In this document: piece after piece, positions 22,831 through 33,570 of the stretch
How the letters are laid out: each line of letters opens with the position of its first letter
Numbering within the stretch: position 1 is the first letter of the stretch
Assembly (NCBI GenBank): GCA_028564925.1
Contig: CM053026.1
Location: 639,983,967-640,047,966 of the forward strand
DNA length: 64,000 nt
Direction: 5' to 3'
DNA from: Lithobates sylvaticus
Lineage: Eukaryota > Chordata > Amphibia > Anura > Ranidae
Translations under genes and position numbers: made by a program
Notes under the pieces: generated by a model
Told to the model about the DNA's origin: nothing
The model's input: the letters and a program-made list of their open reading frames with translations, nothing else
Database searches by the model: none

Positions 22831-22930
22831 ATTGGATCATTGAGGAGGAGGAAGAGGATAGTCAGTGAACATAACAGGACAGTCACTCAGCATCAGCATA
22901 GGCAGTCTTGAAGGGATGTGACATTATAAA

Positions 22931-25900
22931 TTATTCCGTTATATCCGCTTCAGGTGCCTGGTAGCTGGTGGTGATCCAAGACTGATTCATTTTTATGAAG
23001 GTCAGTCGATCAACCGAGTCGGTGGACAGGCGCACCCTATGATCGGTGGCAAATCCTCCAGCAGCACTGAATGTGCGTTCGGAAAGAACGCTGGATGCAG
23101 GACAGGCCAGTAGCTCAATTGCATACTGTGCAAGCTCTGGCCAGTGATCCATCCTCAGGACCCAGTAAGCCAGAGGATTTTCGGTGGGAAAGGTGTCCAA
23201 GTCTGACCTTGCCCCTAGGTATTCCTGCACCATGTATATCAGACGCTGGCGATGGTTGCTGGAACCGATCATACCTTGGGGCTGCGGACTAAAAAATTGT
23301 TTGAACGCATCAGTCAGACGTCCACCTTCCCCACCGCTCCTTCTGCTACTGACCGAAGCCTCAGCAACTCGTCGTCCAGGACCAGGAGTTTGTAACCTCC
23401 CAGTTTCTGGGAACGCGTTGCACAGACCTTTCTGCAAGGCCTCCCTGAGATGTCTCATCCTCTGCTCCCTCTGCGACGGCAAGATAAGGTCCGCAACCTT
23501 ACCCTTGTACCGTGGATCAAGGAGAGTGGCCAGCCAGTAATGGTCCCTCTCCTTGATCCGAAGAACACGAGGATCCTTCCGCAGGCTTTGCAGGATCAGG
23601 GAGGCCATGCAGCGTAGGTTAGCTGAGGCATTCGGTCCGGAGTCTTCTGGGTCACTGAGGATGACATGATCGCCAGCCACCTCCTCCCAGCCACGTACAA
23701 GTCCACTGGTTTGTTGGGACTGTACATCATCCCTAAAAGACTGCTGCTGCTGATGCTGAGTGCCAGGCTCCACCTCCATGCTCACACAATCCTCCTCCTC
23801 CTCCTCCTCCTCCTCCTCATCCTCTTCCTGTGTGATGGGTGGGACAGAAGGAACACTGTCTGGATAAAGGGGGCCTTGAGAGGCAAGAAAGTCCTCCTCT
23901 TCCTGCCTCTGTTCTGCCTCAAAAGCCCTGTCCATTATCCCACGCAGCGTATGCTCCAACAGGTGGACAAGAGGTACAGTGTCACTGATGCATGCACTGT
24001 CACTGCTCACCATCCTCGTGGCCTCCTCAAATGGTGAGAGGACAGTGCATGCATCCCTGAAAATGCTCCACTGGCGTGGGGAAAAAAAGCCAAGCTCCCC
24101 TGACCCTGTCCTGGTGCCGTAGTCGCAAAGGTACTCATTGATGGCCCTCTGCTGCGTGTGCAGTCGCTGCAGCATGGCCAACGTTGAGTTCCACCTGGTG
24201 GGCATGTCACATATTAGGCGGTTCTTGGGCAGGTTCAGCTCCTTTTGCAGCTCAGTCAGCCGAGCACTGGCATTATAAGATCGGCGGAAATGCACACAGA
24301 CTTTCCTGGCCTGCCTCAGGACATCCTGTAAGCCTGGGAACCTGCCCAAGAACCGCTGCACCACCAGGTTGAGGACGTGAGCCATACAGGGCACATGGGT
24401 GAGCTGCCCCTGTCGCAGGGCGGAGAGGAGGTTGGTGCCATTGTCAGAAACGACCATTCCTGGCTTAAGCTGGCGTGGCGTCAACCACCTCTCGGCCTGC
24501 CCCTGCAGAGCTGCCAGAACCTCTGGCCCAGTGTGGCTCCTGTCCCCCAAACACACCAGCGCAAGCACGGCATGGCATCTTTTTGCCTGCGTACTTGCGT
24601 AGCCCCTTGTACGCCTACGGAGCACCGCTGGTTCCGAGGACAGAGCACTGGAGGAAGAAGAAGAGGAGGGGGTGGAGGAGAGAGGTGTGTCACAACCAGT
24701 AGTAGCATTTTGGAGGCGTGGTGGCGGAACAACCTCCAACACTACTGCACCTTGTCCTGCATCCCTCCCAGCTGCCAATAGAGTGACCCAATGTGCCGTG
24801 AAAGAAAGATAACGTCCCTGTCCATGCCTGCTGGACCATGAGTCAGCGGTAATATGCACCTTACCGCTGACCGCCCTGTCCAGCGAGGCATGGACATTGC
24901 CTTCCACATGCCGGTAGAGAGACGGAATCGCCTTCCGTGAGAAAAAGTGGCGTTTGGGAACCTGCCACTGAGGAACCGCACATTGAACAAACTCACGGAA
25001 GGGGGCCGAGTCTACCAACTGAAAAGGCAGCAGTTGAAGTGCTAGCAATTTAGCCAAGCTAGCATTCAACCGCTGGGCATGTGGATGGCTGGGAGTATAT
25101 TTCTTTCGACGGTCCAGCAGCTGGGGCAGGGAAATTTGCCTGCTACAATCGGACGTCGGTGTACTGCAAGTACTTGGTTGTGACACACCTAATTCTACAC
25201 CTTCAGTCCTCTCAGAGCAGCTTTCAGAGAGGACTGGAGATATAGTGGGGATGGAGATCCCAGCTGATGAGGAGCAAGGAGAGGTCCGCTTTGTTCTTTG
25301 GTGTGGGTCTTTTATGTGTGCTTGCCAATGAGCTGCATGGCAGGTCGACATATGTCTGCTCATGCTTGTGGTGCCCAAGCGGCTGATGTTTTGGCCACGC
25401 GAGATACGCTTGAGACAATTATTGCAAATAGCAGTGGTGCGATCTGATGCACTCGTCTCAAAAAAGGCCCACACCAAAGAACTTTTCTGATAACGTGCAG
25501 AGGCAGCGCCCTGCACAGGCGGAGCTCTGCGGTGTGGTACAGTTGCTGTGCTGGCCTCTAGCTGGCCTCCAGGGGGCATCCTGACTCGTTGGACATGTGA
25601 CGCCGCATCCTCCTCCTCCTCGTCCTCCTCCTCATCCTCTCTCCCTTCAGGCACCCACGTGGAGTCAGTGACCTCATCATCCCCTCCCTCTTCACCACTA
25701 GAGCAAACCTGGCAGTAAGCTGCAGCTGGTGGAACAGTACTGCCAGATTGCTGTCCTTCAGCATCCCCTCTCTGTGCGCGCACACTACTGACTTCCTCAA
25801 GCTGGGTATCATCATCCGAGTCTTCGAATCGTTGGGCATCCTCCTGGAGCATGTACCCAACACTGTGCTCAAAGAGTTCGGGGGACTCCTCAGGAGGACA

Positions 25901-26218
25901 TGGTGGGTCTAGGGAAGGGGTGGCTGATGATGCCATTGAGTACGCGTTGGCAGCTGCTCTGCCAGTACCCTGAGCCTGGGTGAGAGAGGATGAGGAGGAT
26001 GAGGAGGGCTTGGTCATCCATTCTACCAAGCCTTCAGCATGATGCGGCTCCACATGTCCAGCTGCCGAAAACAAAGACAAGCGTGTCCCATGGCCACGTG
26101 CTGATGACGATACACGACCACGTCCATGGCCAGCACTGTTGTCTCTAGAAACAGAGCCTGCCTGCCCTGTGTTCTTGCCTCGGCACGCTCTGCCTCTCCT
26201 TGGCGGTCTTCCAGCCAT
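22931..26218 (-). CDS. hAT transposase with BED zinc finger, open full-length frame
   Basis: The frame codes for 1,095 residues from ATG at 26218 (MAGRPPRRGRACRGKNT). The frame stays open 27 codons further upstream, but those codons come from the 64-bp array, so the lower start is preferred. Order: basic, Ser-rich N-terminus; acidic runs; BED finger near residues 255-305 (ICNNC, then SRHMSTCH); RNase H-like core with the first acidic residue in ITADSWSS (about 460), the second in VSDNGTN (about 591) and CMAHVLNLVV; MPTRWNSTLAML; an acidic insertion; LLDPRYKG; and C-terminal SERTFSAAGG (about 1046), carrying the expected catalytic glutamate. It is longer than most hAT enzymes because of the N-terminus and GAG/TCC-rich low-complexity stretches. 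It looks whole and may be active in the nucleus, recognising the TAGGGATG ends. Confidence 0.95.
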   Translation of the reverse strand: MAGRPPRRGRACRGKNTGQAGSVSRDNSAGHGRGRVSSSARGHGTRLSLFSAAGHVEPHHAEGLVEWMTKPSSSSSSSLTQAQGTGRAAANAYSMASSATPSLDPPCPPEESPELFEHSVGYMLQEDAQRFEDSDDDTQLEEVSSVRAQRGDAEGQQSGSTVPPAAAYCQVCSSGEEGGDDEVTDSTWVPEGREDEEEDEEEEDAASHVQRVRMPPGGQLEASTATVPHRRAPPVQGAASARYQKSSLVWAFFETSASDRTTAICNNCLKRISRGQNISRLGTTSMSRHMSTCHAAHWQAHIKDPHQRTKRTSPCSSSAGISIPTISPVLSESCSERTEGVELGVSQPSTCSTPTSDCSRQISLPQLLDRRKKYTPSHPHAQRLNASLAKLLALQLLPFQLVDSAPFREFVQCAVPQWQVPKRHFFSRKAIPSLYRHVEGNVHASLDRAVSGKVHITADSWSSRHGQGRYLSFTAHWVTLLAAGRDAGQGAVVLEVVPPPRLQNATTGCDTPLSSTPSSSSSSSALSSEPAVLRRRTRGYASTQAKRCHAVLALVCLGDRSHTGPEVLAALQGQAERWLTPRQLKPGMVVSDNGTNLLSALRQGQLTHVPCMAHVLNLVVQRFLGRFPGLQDVLRQARKVCVHFRRSYNASARLTELQKELNLPKNRLICDMPTRWNSTLAMLQRLHTQQRAINEYLCDYGTRTGSGELGFFSPRQWSIFRDACTVLSPFEEATRMVSSDSACISDTVPLVHLLEHTLRGIMDRAFEAEQRQEEEDFLASQGPLYPDSVPSVPPITQEEDEEEEEEEEEDCVSMEVEPGTQHQQQQSFRDDVQSQQTSGLVRGWEEVAGDHVILSDPEDSGPNASANLRCMASLILQSLRKDPRVLRIKERDHYWLATLLDPRYKGKVADLILPSQREQRMRHLREALQKGLCNAFPETGRLQTPGPGRRVAEASVSSRRSGGEGGRLTDAFKQFFSPQPQGMIGSSNHRQRLIYMVQEYLGARSDLDTFPTENPLAYWVLRMDHWPELAQYAIELLACPASSVLSERTFSAAGGFATDHRVRLSTDSVDRLTFIKMNQSWITTSYQAPEADITE

Positions 26219-26248
26219 TGTAGTCGGTAGTGTATATAGTATAAAAAA

Positions 26249-29135
26249 TGGGTGCTGCTGAGAAGAAAATATAGGAGCTCTGTGTGATGCCACTAACACA
26301 CTAGAAGTCCTGTGGGTGCTGCTGAGAAGAAAATATAGGAGCTCTGTGTGATGCCACTAACACACTAGAAGTCCTATGGGTGCTTCTGGGAAGAAAATAT
26401 AGGAACTCTGTGTGATGCCACTAACACACTAGAAGTCCTGTGGGTGCTGCTGAGAAGAAAATATAGGAGCTCTGTGGATGCCACTAACACACTAGAAGTC
26501 CTATGGGTGCTTCTGGGAAGAAAATATAGGAGCTCTGTGTGATGCCACTAACACACTAGAAGTCCTATGGGTGCTTCTGGGAAGAAAATATAGGAGCTCT
26601 GTGTGATGCCACTAACACACTAGAAGTCATGTGGGTGCTGCTGAGAAGAAAATATAGGAGCTCTGTGTGATGCCACTAACACACTAGAAGTCCTGTGGGT
26701 GCTGCTGAGAAGAAAATATAGGAGCTCTGTGTGATGCCACTAACACACTAGAAGTCCTGTGGGTGCTTCTGGGAAGAAAATATAAGAACTCTGTGTGATG
26801 CCACTAACACACTAGAAGTCCTGTGGGTGCTGCTGAGAAGAAAATATAGGAGCTCTCTGTGTGATGCCACTAACACACTAGAAGTCCTATGGGTGCTTCT
26901 GGGAAGAAAATATAAGAACTCTGTGGGATGCCACTAACACACTAGAAGTCCTATGGGTGCTTCTGGGAAGAAAATATAAGAACTCTGTGTGATGCCACTA
27001 TCACACTAGAAGTCCTATGGGTGCTTCTGGGAAGAAAATATAGGAACTCTGTGTGATGCCACTAACACACTAGAAGTCCTATGGGTGCTTCTGGGAAGAA
27101 AATATAGGAACTCTGTGTGATGCCACTAACACACTAGAAGTCCTGTGGGTGCTGCTGAGAAGAAAATATAGGAGCTCTGTGTGATGCCACTAACACACTA
27201 GAAGTCCTATGGGTGCTTCTGGGAAGAAAATATAAGAACTCTGTGTGATGCCACTAACACACTAGAAGTCCTGTGGGTGCTGCTGAGAAGAAAATATAGG
27301 AGCTCTGTGTGATGCCACTAACACACTAGAAGTCCTATGGGTGCTTCTGGGAAGAAAATATATAGGAGCTCTGTGTGATGCCACTAACACACTAGAAGTC
27401 CTGTGGGTGCTGCTGAGAAGAAAATATAGGAGCTCTGTGTGATGCCACTAACACACTAGAAGTCCTATGGGTGCTTCTGGGAAGAAAATATAGGAACTCT
27501 GTGTGATGCCACTAACACACTAGAAGTCCTGTGGGTGCTGCTGAGAAGAAAATATAGAAGCTCTGTGTGATGCCACTAACACACTAGAAGTCCTATGGGT
27601 GCTTCTGGGAAGAAAATATAGGAGCTCTGTGTGATGCCACTAACACACTAGAAGTCATGTGGGTGCTGCTGAGAAGAAAATATAGGAGCTCTGTGTGATG
27701 CCACTAACACACTAGAAGTCCTGTGGGTGCTGCTGAGAAGAAAATATAGGAGCTCTGTGTGATGCCACTAACACACTAGAAGTCCTGTGGGTGCTTCTGG
27801 GAAGAAAATATAAGAACTCTGTGTGATGCCACTAACACACTAGAAGTCCTGTGGGTGCTGCTGAGAAGAAAATATAGGAGCTCTGTGTGATGCCACTAAC
27901 ACACTAGAAGTCCTATGGGTGCTTCTGGGAAGAAAATATAAGAACTCTGTGGGATGCCACTAACACACTAGAAGTCCTATGGGTGCTTCTGGGAAGAAAA
28001 TATAAGAACTCTGTGTGATGCCACTAACACACTAGAAGTCCTATGGGTGCTTCTGGGAAGAAAATATAGGAACTCTGTGTGATGCCACTAACACACTAGA
28101 AGTCCTATGGGTGCTTCTGGGAAGAAAATATAGGAACTCTGTGTGATGCCACTAACACACTAGAAGTCCTGTGGGTGCTGCTGAGAAGAAAATATAGGAG
28201 CTCTGTGTGATGCCACTAACACACTAGAAGTCCTATGGGTGCTTCTGGGAAGAAAATATAGGAACTCTGTGTGATGCCACTAACACACTAGAAGTCCTGT
28301 GGGTGCTGCTGAGAAGAAAATATAGAAGCTCTGTGTGATGCCACTAACACACTAGAAGTCCTATGGGTGCTTCTGGGAAGAAAATATAGGAGCTCTGTGT
28401 GATGCCACTAACACACTAGAAGTCCTATGGGTGCTTCTGGGAAGAAAATATAGGAGCTCTGTGTGATGCCACTAACACACTAGAAGTCCTATGGGTGCTG
28501 CTGAGAAGAAAATATAGGAGCTCTGTGTGATGCCACTAACACACTAGAAGTCCTATGGGTGCTTCTGGGAAGAAAATATAAGAACTCTGTGTGATGCCAC
28601 TAACACACTAGAAGTCCTGTGGGTGCTGCTGAGAAGAAAATATAGGAGCTCTGTGTGATGCCACTAACACACTAGAAGTCCTATGGGTGCTTCTGGGAAG
28701 AAAATATAAGAACTCTGTGTGATGCCACTAACACACTAGAAGTCCTATGGGTGCTTCTGGGAAGAAAATATAGGAGCTCTGTGTGATGCCACTAACACAC
28801 TAGAAGTCCTATGGGTGCTTCTGGGAAGAAAATATAGGAACTCTGTGTGATGCCACTAACACACTAGAAGTCCTATGGGTGCTTCTGGGAAGAAAATATA
28901 GGAACTCTGTGTGATGCCACTAACACACTAGAAGTCCTATGGGTGCTTCTGGGAAGAAAATATAGGAACTCTGTGTGATGCCACTAACACACTAGAAGTC
29001 CTATGGGTGCTTCTGGGAAGAAAATATAGGAGCTCTGTTTGCTGCCACTAACACACTAGAAGTCCTATGGGTGCTTCTGGGAAGAAAATATAGGAGCTCT
29101 GTTTGCTGCCACTAACACACTAGAAGTCCTATGGG
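26249..29135. repeat. 64-bp minisatellite, about 45 copies, in the hAT 5' region
   Basis: The unit runs GTCCTATGGGTGCTTCTGGG, AAGAAAATATAGGAGCTCTG, TGTGATGCCACTAACACACT, AGAA. Two main versions differ at TGCTGCTGAGAAG versus TGCTTCTGGGAAG, with further marks GTCATG, GAACTC/GAGCTC and TATAAG. The array starts 30 bases upstream of the transposase ATG, so it is probably the leader or promoter. A block marked by GTCATGTGG at 26626 and 27654 is repeated about 1.03 kb apart with the same order of variants, a higher-order duplication of 16 units. Confidence 0.95.
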
Positions 29136-29734
29136 CGCTGTTGGGGTGCAATGCTGTGCTAACAGCACTGCGGTTGGTACTACTGAAATACTGTACTAAC
29201 AGTAAAACACGCACCAGACTAATCCCCAGCAGCAGCAGCTAAAAACACAATCAGCGGCAATGAACGATCAATGACTTAGGTAGCAATGGTTTAGCAAAGA
29301 AATAGCCAATGGTTTAGCAAAGAAGAGCAAATCTTTCTGTAGCAATGAATCAGCACAGAATCAGCAGACTGATCTCTCCTAAAGCCGGAACTCATGTGAC
29401 CGGCGCCGACGGCGTGGCAGCCTTTTAAATGGTGGGGCGTGTACTAAAGCCCCTGAACTTTAATTGGCTACAGGCGTCCTGCCTGTAGCCAATTATTGCT
29501 CTCCGAGTTTCCGGCGCTGTGATTGGCCAAGCATGCGTGGTCACAGTGCATGCTTGGCCAATCATCAGCCAGCAATGCACTGCGCCGGGCGCGCCGGCCG
29601 CAATGCATTGCGGGGCCGCTCGCATCACACGAATGTGATGCGAATGGCCCAAATAGTTCTGGGCTCGCCGAGCGAGCGAACGCCCGGTGCTCGATGCGAG
29701 CGTGGGTTCGCATCGAGCACCGGGCCCATCCCTA
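29136..29734. other. right subterminal zone of the hAT element
   Basis: No gene is present. It holds AGCAATG repeats near 29270-29350, ATTGGCCAAGCATGCG-type inverted repeats near 29462-29565, and a terminal hairpin, CCCGGTGCTCGATGCGA near 29682 pairing with TCGCATCGAGCACCGGG near 29708. These are likely transposase-binding or structural sequences. Confidence 0.6.
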
Positions 29735-29742
29735 GTCAGCAG

Positions 29743-29798
29743 TACCAGACCACAATCTACCAGTAACCTGTCCACGGTCTACTGGTTGCTGACCCCTG
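29743..29798. mobile_element. right end of an older hAT MITE (CAGGGGTCAGCAACC type)
   Basis: Read on the minus strand, it begins CAGGGGTCAGCAACCAGTAG, a well-known hAT MITE end, and leads up to the GTCAGCAG duplication of the large hAT element. The matching left end is not evident before 20195. Confidence 0.5.
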
Positions 29799-30018
29799 TT
29801 CTAGAGCTAAGGTTTGTGTTATTTAGAAAAGCTATGCATTTTGGAGCTGACAATTTAAATTAATTCATAAACGATCTGGAGGATGGGATAAACATCTCAA
29901 TCTCTGTATTTGCGGGCGATACTAAGCTAAGCAGGGCAATAACTTCCGCTGGATGTGGAAACCTTGCAAGAAGATCTGAACAAATTAATGGGGTGGGCAA
30001 CTACATGCCAAATGAGGT

Positions 30019-31067
30019 TTAACCACTTGCTTACGGGGCACTTAAGCTCCCCTCCTGCCCAGACCAATTTTCAACTTTCAGCACCGTCACTCTTTGAACA
30101 ATTGCGCGGTCATACAACACTGTACCCAAATTACATTTTTATATTTTTTCCCCGCTTTCTGTTGGTGGTATTTGATCACCTCTGTGTTTTTTATTTTTTG
30201 TTAAAAAAATTTAAAAAGACCGAAAATTTTGAAAAAAAAATACAGTTTTATATTTTATATATTTTATTTAAAATTTCGCAAACAGGTAATTTTTCCCCTT
30301 CATTGAGGTACGCTGATGAGACTGCACTGATGGGCACTGATAGGCTGCCTTGATGGGCACTGATAGGCAACACTGGTGGGCACTGAGAGGTTGCACTGAG
30401 AGGTGGCACTGATAGGGAGCACTGGTGGGCACTGAGAGGTGGCACTGAAAGGTGCACTGGTGGGTGGCACTGATGGGCAGAACTGAAGGGTGACACTGAA
30501 GGGCACTGATAGATGGCACTGATGGGTGGCAGTGATGGGCACTGGTAGGTGACAGTGATAGGCAGAACTGCTAGGTGGCACTGATAGACAGCACTGCTAG
30601 GTGGCACTGATGAGGCATTGATTGGCACCACTGGTGGGCATTGATATGTGGCACTGATTAGTGGCACTGATATGCACTGGGGGCACTGGCAGGCAGCATT
30701 GGCAGGTGGCACTGGTGGGCACAGATGAGGTGGCTGTGCCTCTTCCTCTTAGGGACTAATGTCCCTTACACAGAAGCCGGTGGTCGGTGATGAAAAAAAC
30801 GATTACCGATCTTCTGTTTACATCATGTGATCAGCTATCGTTGGCTGACAACTAATCATGTGGAAAGGGGCCAGGACCGGCCCCTTACTCCTATCTGTGA
30901 TCACCCGAGTCTCGTTGACTTGGTGGTAACAGAGCACCCAGCGCGTGCCACCTGCAGTAGGGGCACGGGGAGCGTGCATAGGGGAGGACGTCTATTGACT
31001 GCCTCCTGGCAATGTAGGTCCGCGCTGTAGCTGTCATTCGGCTATAGCGCAGACTGGAAGCGGTTAA
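30019..31067. mobile_element. piggyBac-like TTAA element inserted in the LINE
   Basis: It is bounded by TTAA at 30019-30022 and 31064-31067, with ends TTAACCACTTGCTTACGG and, from the right, TTAACCGCTTCCAGTC. It contains a minisatellite. It is related to the partial copy at 53.06-53.80 kb. No transposase is present. Confidence 0.85.
30310..30725. repeat. GGCACTGATGGGCACTGATA minisatellite
   Basis: Irregular copies of GGCACTGATGG and GGCACTGATAGG units of roughly 10-30 bases fill this part of the TTAA element. The same kind of array occurs at 53275-53460 in the related element. Open frames over it are repeat artefacts. Confidence 0.85.
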
Positions 31068-31909
31068 TGTAGAAAAATAAAAAAATATAAAAAATATGAA
31101 TGCAATCTACTCACTGGGGGGAGAACCTCTGGGGGAATCTAGGATGGAAAAGGACCTGGGGGGTTCTAGTAGATGACATGCTCAGCAATGGCATGCAATG
31201 CCAAGCTGCTACAAGCAAAGCAAACAGAATATTGGCATGCATTAAAAAGGGGATTAACTCCAGAGATAAAACAATAATTCTACCGCTCTACAAGACTCTG
31301 GTCCAGCCGCACCTAGAGTATACTGTCCAGTTCTGGGCACCAGTCCTCAGGAAGGATGTACTGGAAATGGAGCGAGTACAGAGAAGGGCAACACAACTAA
31401 TAAAGGGACTGGAGTTATGAGGAAAGGTTACGAGCACTGAACTTATTCTCTCTGGAGAAGAGACGCTTTAGAGGGGATATGATTTCAATTTACAAATACC
31501 ATACTGGTGACCCCACAATAGGGATAAAACTTTTCCATGAAAGGGAATTTAATAAGACACGTGGCCATTCACTAAAATTAGAAGAAAAGCGGTTTAACCT
31601 TAAACTGCGTAGAGGGTTCTTTACTGTGAGAGCGGTAAGGATGTAGAATTCCCTTCCACAGGCAGTGGTCTCAGCGGGGGGGCATCGATAATTTCAAAGA
31701 ACTATTACATAAGCACCTGAATGACCACAACATACAGAGATATACAATGTAATACTAACATAAATTCACACACATAGGTTGGACTTGATGGACTTGTGTC
31801 TTTTTTTCAACCTTGCCTAATATGTAACTATGACAATCATTAAGCTTGTGCAGCCTGTTAGCTAGGACTGCTATTGTATAGTTGGTACCTGGACACTGCT
31901 AGGTTTTTC

Positions 31910-32323
31910 TTAAAGGGTAAGTTTACCTTTACAGAAAAATCTGTAAGGTGAACTTACACAGGACCCCCTCCTCACCCCCCCAGTCTCACTGACCTGGAGT
32001 GCAGCGATCACCCACTAGGAGACATCAGGTCGCCACCCCACCAGTCCAGGGGTTTATAAATCCTCCGCAGCCTAATCTCCAAAACGTATCTCGTCAGGAG
32101 GTACGTTTAGGAGCATTCTAATTGGTGGGCGCCATCACATGGGCGGCGCTGACCAATCAGAACCTGCATAGCCCGTACTGTCCCCATGGGCAAAGAGGAG
32201 AGAAAACTCCAGGGATTTTACAGAGGCGATACAATCTGTCAGTGCGGGGGATTGTCAGACTCCAGGTTAGCGGGACCGGGTGGGGGGGGGGGGGGTTTCT
32301 GTAAAGATGAACTTAAACTTTAA
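31910..32323. mobile_element. TTAA MITE (TTAAAGGGTAAGTTTACC type)
   Basis: TTAA at 31910-31913 and 32320-32323. Ends TTAAAGGGTAAGTTTACC and, from the right, TTAAAGTTTAAGTTCATC are inverted repeats, and CTTTACAG recurs in both arms. No gene. Confidence 0.75.
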
Positions 32324-32515
32324 CTATTTCTTTTGGAGGATTGTATAGAACCTACAAATAGCAAAAATAATGCACCACTGTTTTGTCAAGACACTATTGG
32401 ACAGGTCTCTCTGCCTAAAAGGTCACTCACCCCAGAGAACATTTCAATTCAATAGAAAAATAGGGGAAAAACAATGCTTCAACTTTTAACCTGCATGCAC
32501 CTTCTGAGAGTTATA

Positions 32516-33061
32516 TTAAACCCAAAACCAAAAATGTAATATATTGCAGTTTACCAATCATTAGATGTGGTGGCTGTATTCATTTTGTTAGGCCTTTTCC
32601 CCTCAGTTTTCACCTGGTGTTCCTGCCAGTAACACACCTCCTGCATTAGAGTGCCCCCACTCTGGTTAAAGGAGGACAAAGGGAACCTATGGATAGCAGC
32701 ATTATTATTCAGGGGCAAGGGGACTGTTAGATGGACTTGCAGATTTAGATACAATAAACACATTGAAGCTAAACTCCAGCTAACATTTTAAAAGCAGTTA
32801 CAGCAAACAGTCTTTTGTGATAAAGGTTTTACATAAATAAAAGTCGATCATTATAAGCACTCCTGTCAGTAGTAAATGTTTTTGCTCAACCCTGTAATTG
32901 ATACATCTGCAGGACAACTTGTTCTATTAAAAAACAATAGACTTACTGGCTGGATAACCAGGTGAAAATAAAAGACACAGCCTAAAAAGAAAACGAATGC
33001 AGCCATCACATCTAAGAATCAGTAAGCTGCAATATAATAATGTATTTGCTTTTGGGTTTAA
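32516..33061. mobile_element. TTAA MITE (TTAAACCCAAAA type)
   Basis: TTAA at 32516-32519 and 33058-33061. Ends TTAAACCCAAAACCAAAAA and, from the right, TTAAACCCAAAAGCAAAT, with ATATTGCAG in both arms. A related partial copy lies at 58.3-58.6 kb. No gene. Confidence 0.8.
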
Positions 33062-33157
33062 TACCACATTAATCTTTACTTCTGCAGTTCACAAAACAAA
33101 TGTAATATATTGTTTCTTTACTGATTTTGGACTTTCTTCAGTAGTACTCTTTAAGTG

Positions 33158-33569
33158 TTAATAAAGGTAAAACTTTTATGTTTTCAATTTGAATAGAATA
33201 AGGGTGGGTAATAGCCCCTGTCAGGTTTTTATTTTTGCCATCTGTTTCTGATTAGGGAGATTCCCCTTCAATTCCTGTAGCATAGCCAAGACAGGAAGTG
33301 AGAGGGAATCCTGGGGTGTCACCAGAATTAGTGTCCCCATTGGAAGATTTCCTTTCTATTCCTGCTCTATCAACCCCAAATTTTCAATATTCCTTTACTT
33401 TTTTTGTTTTACTTTTTTATTTTTATTTTAGATTATAACAGTAAACAGGAAAAATAGAGAGGGTGAATCTCCATAATGGGGGCACAGACAGCAATAAAAC
33501 CTGACAGGTGTTGTAATCTCTCTCTACTCTATCCAAATATTAAAATAAACGTTTTGCCTTTAGTTATAC
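33158..33569. mobile_element. TTAA MITE (TAAAGGYAAAAC type)
   Basis: The left end is TTAATAAAGGTAAAACTTTT and the right, on the other strand, is ATAACTAAAGGCAAAACG. Inner arms CCTGTCAGG (left) and CCTGACAGG (right) also pair. The right TTAA has decayed. No gene. Confidence 0.6.
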
Positions 33570-33570
33570 T

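Larger units (their letters stand above)
20203..29734 (-). mobile_element. complete 9.5-kb hAT transposon
   Basis: The ends are TAGGGATGAGCC at 20203 and, read from the right, TAGGGATGGGCC at 29734. Both sides carry the same 8-bp target duplication GTCAGCAG (20195-20202 and 29735-29742), the hallmark of hAT insertion. The single gene is a BED-finger transposase on the minus strand. A ~145-bp tandem array lies beyond its 3' end and a 64-bp array beyond its 5' end. CpG-rich terminal zones hold TTCGAAC- and CGATGCGAAC-type inverted repeats. The element interrupts an older hAT MITE at the right. Intact duplication, ends and reading frame point to a recent insertion. Confidence 0.93.
29850..31840 (+). 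mobile_element. L2-like LINE fragment, split by a TTAA element
   Basis: The left part (29866-30018) translates to NDLEDGINISISVFAGDTKL, the reverse transcriptase catalytic block with the usual FADDTKL changed to FAGDTKL, then EDLNKLMGWATTCQMRFN in a neighbouring frame. After the insert, the right part (31068-31740) gives LYKTLVQPHLEYTVQFWAPV, RVQRRATQLIKGLE, LFSLEKRRFRGDMISIYKY and LPQAVV. The tail GGACTTGATGGACTTGTGTC...TATGTAACTATG is typical of L2/CR1-group elements. It is 5'-truncated, frame-shifted and has an altered catalytic residue, so it is dead. Confidence 0.85.

Noticed and set aside
26219-26299. N-terminal extension of the second hAT transposase
   Set aside because: The 27 codons are encoded by one unit of the 64-bp array, so translation more likely starts at MAGRPP.
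26249-29135. Regular repeats resembling a CRISPR array
   Set aside because: The 64-bp unit is repeated without unique spacers, lies in a vertebrate transposon and has no cas genes.
30248-30712. A 154-codon minus-strand frame rich in Cys, Pro and Ser
   Set aside because: It is read through the GGCACTGATGG minisatellite of a TTAA element; other frames of the array are equally open.
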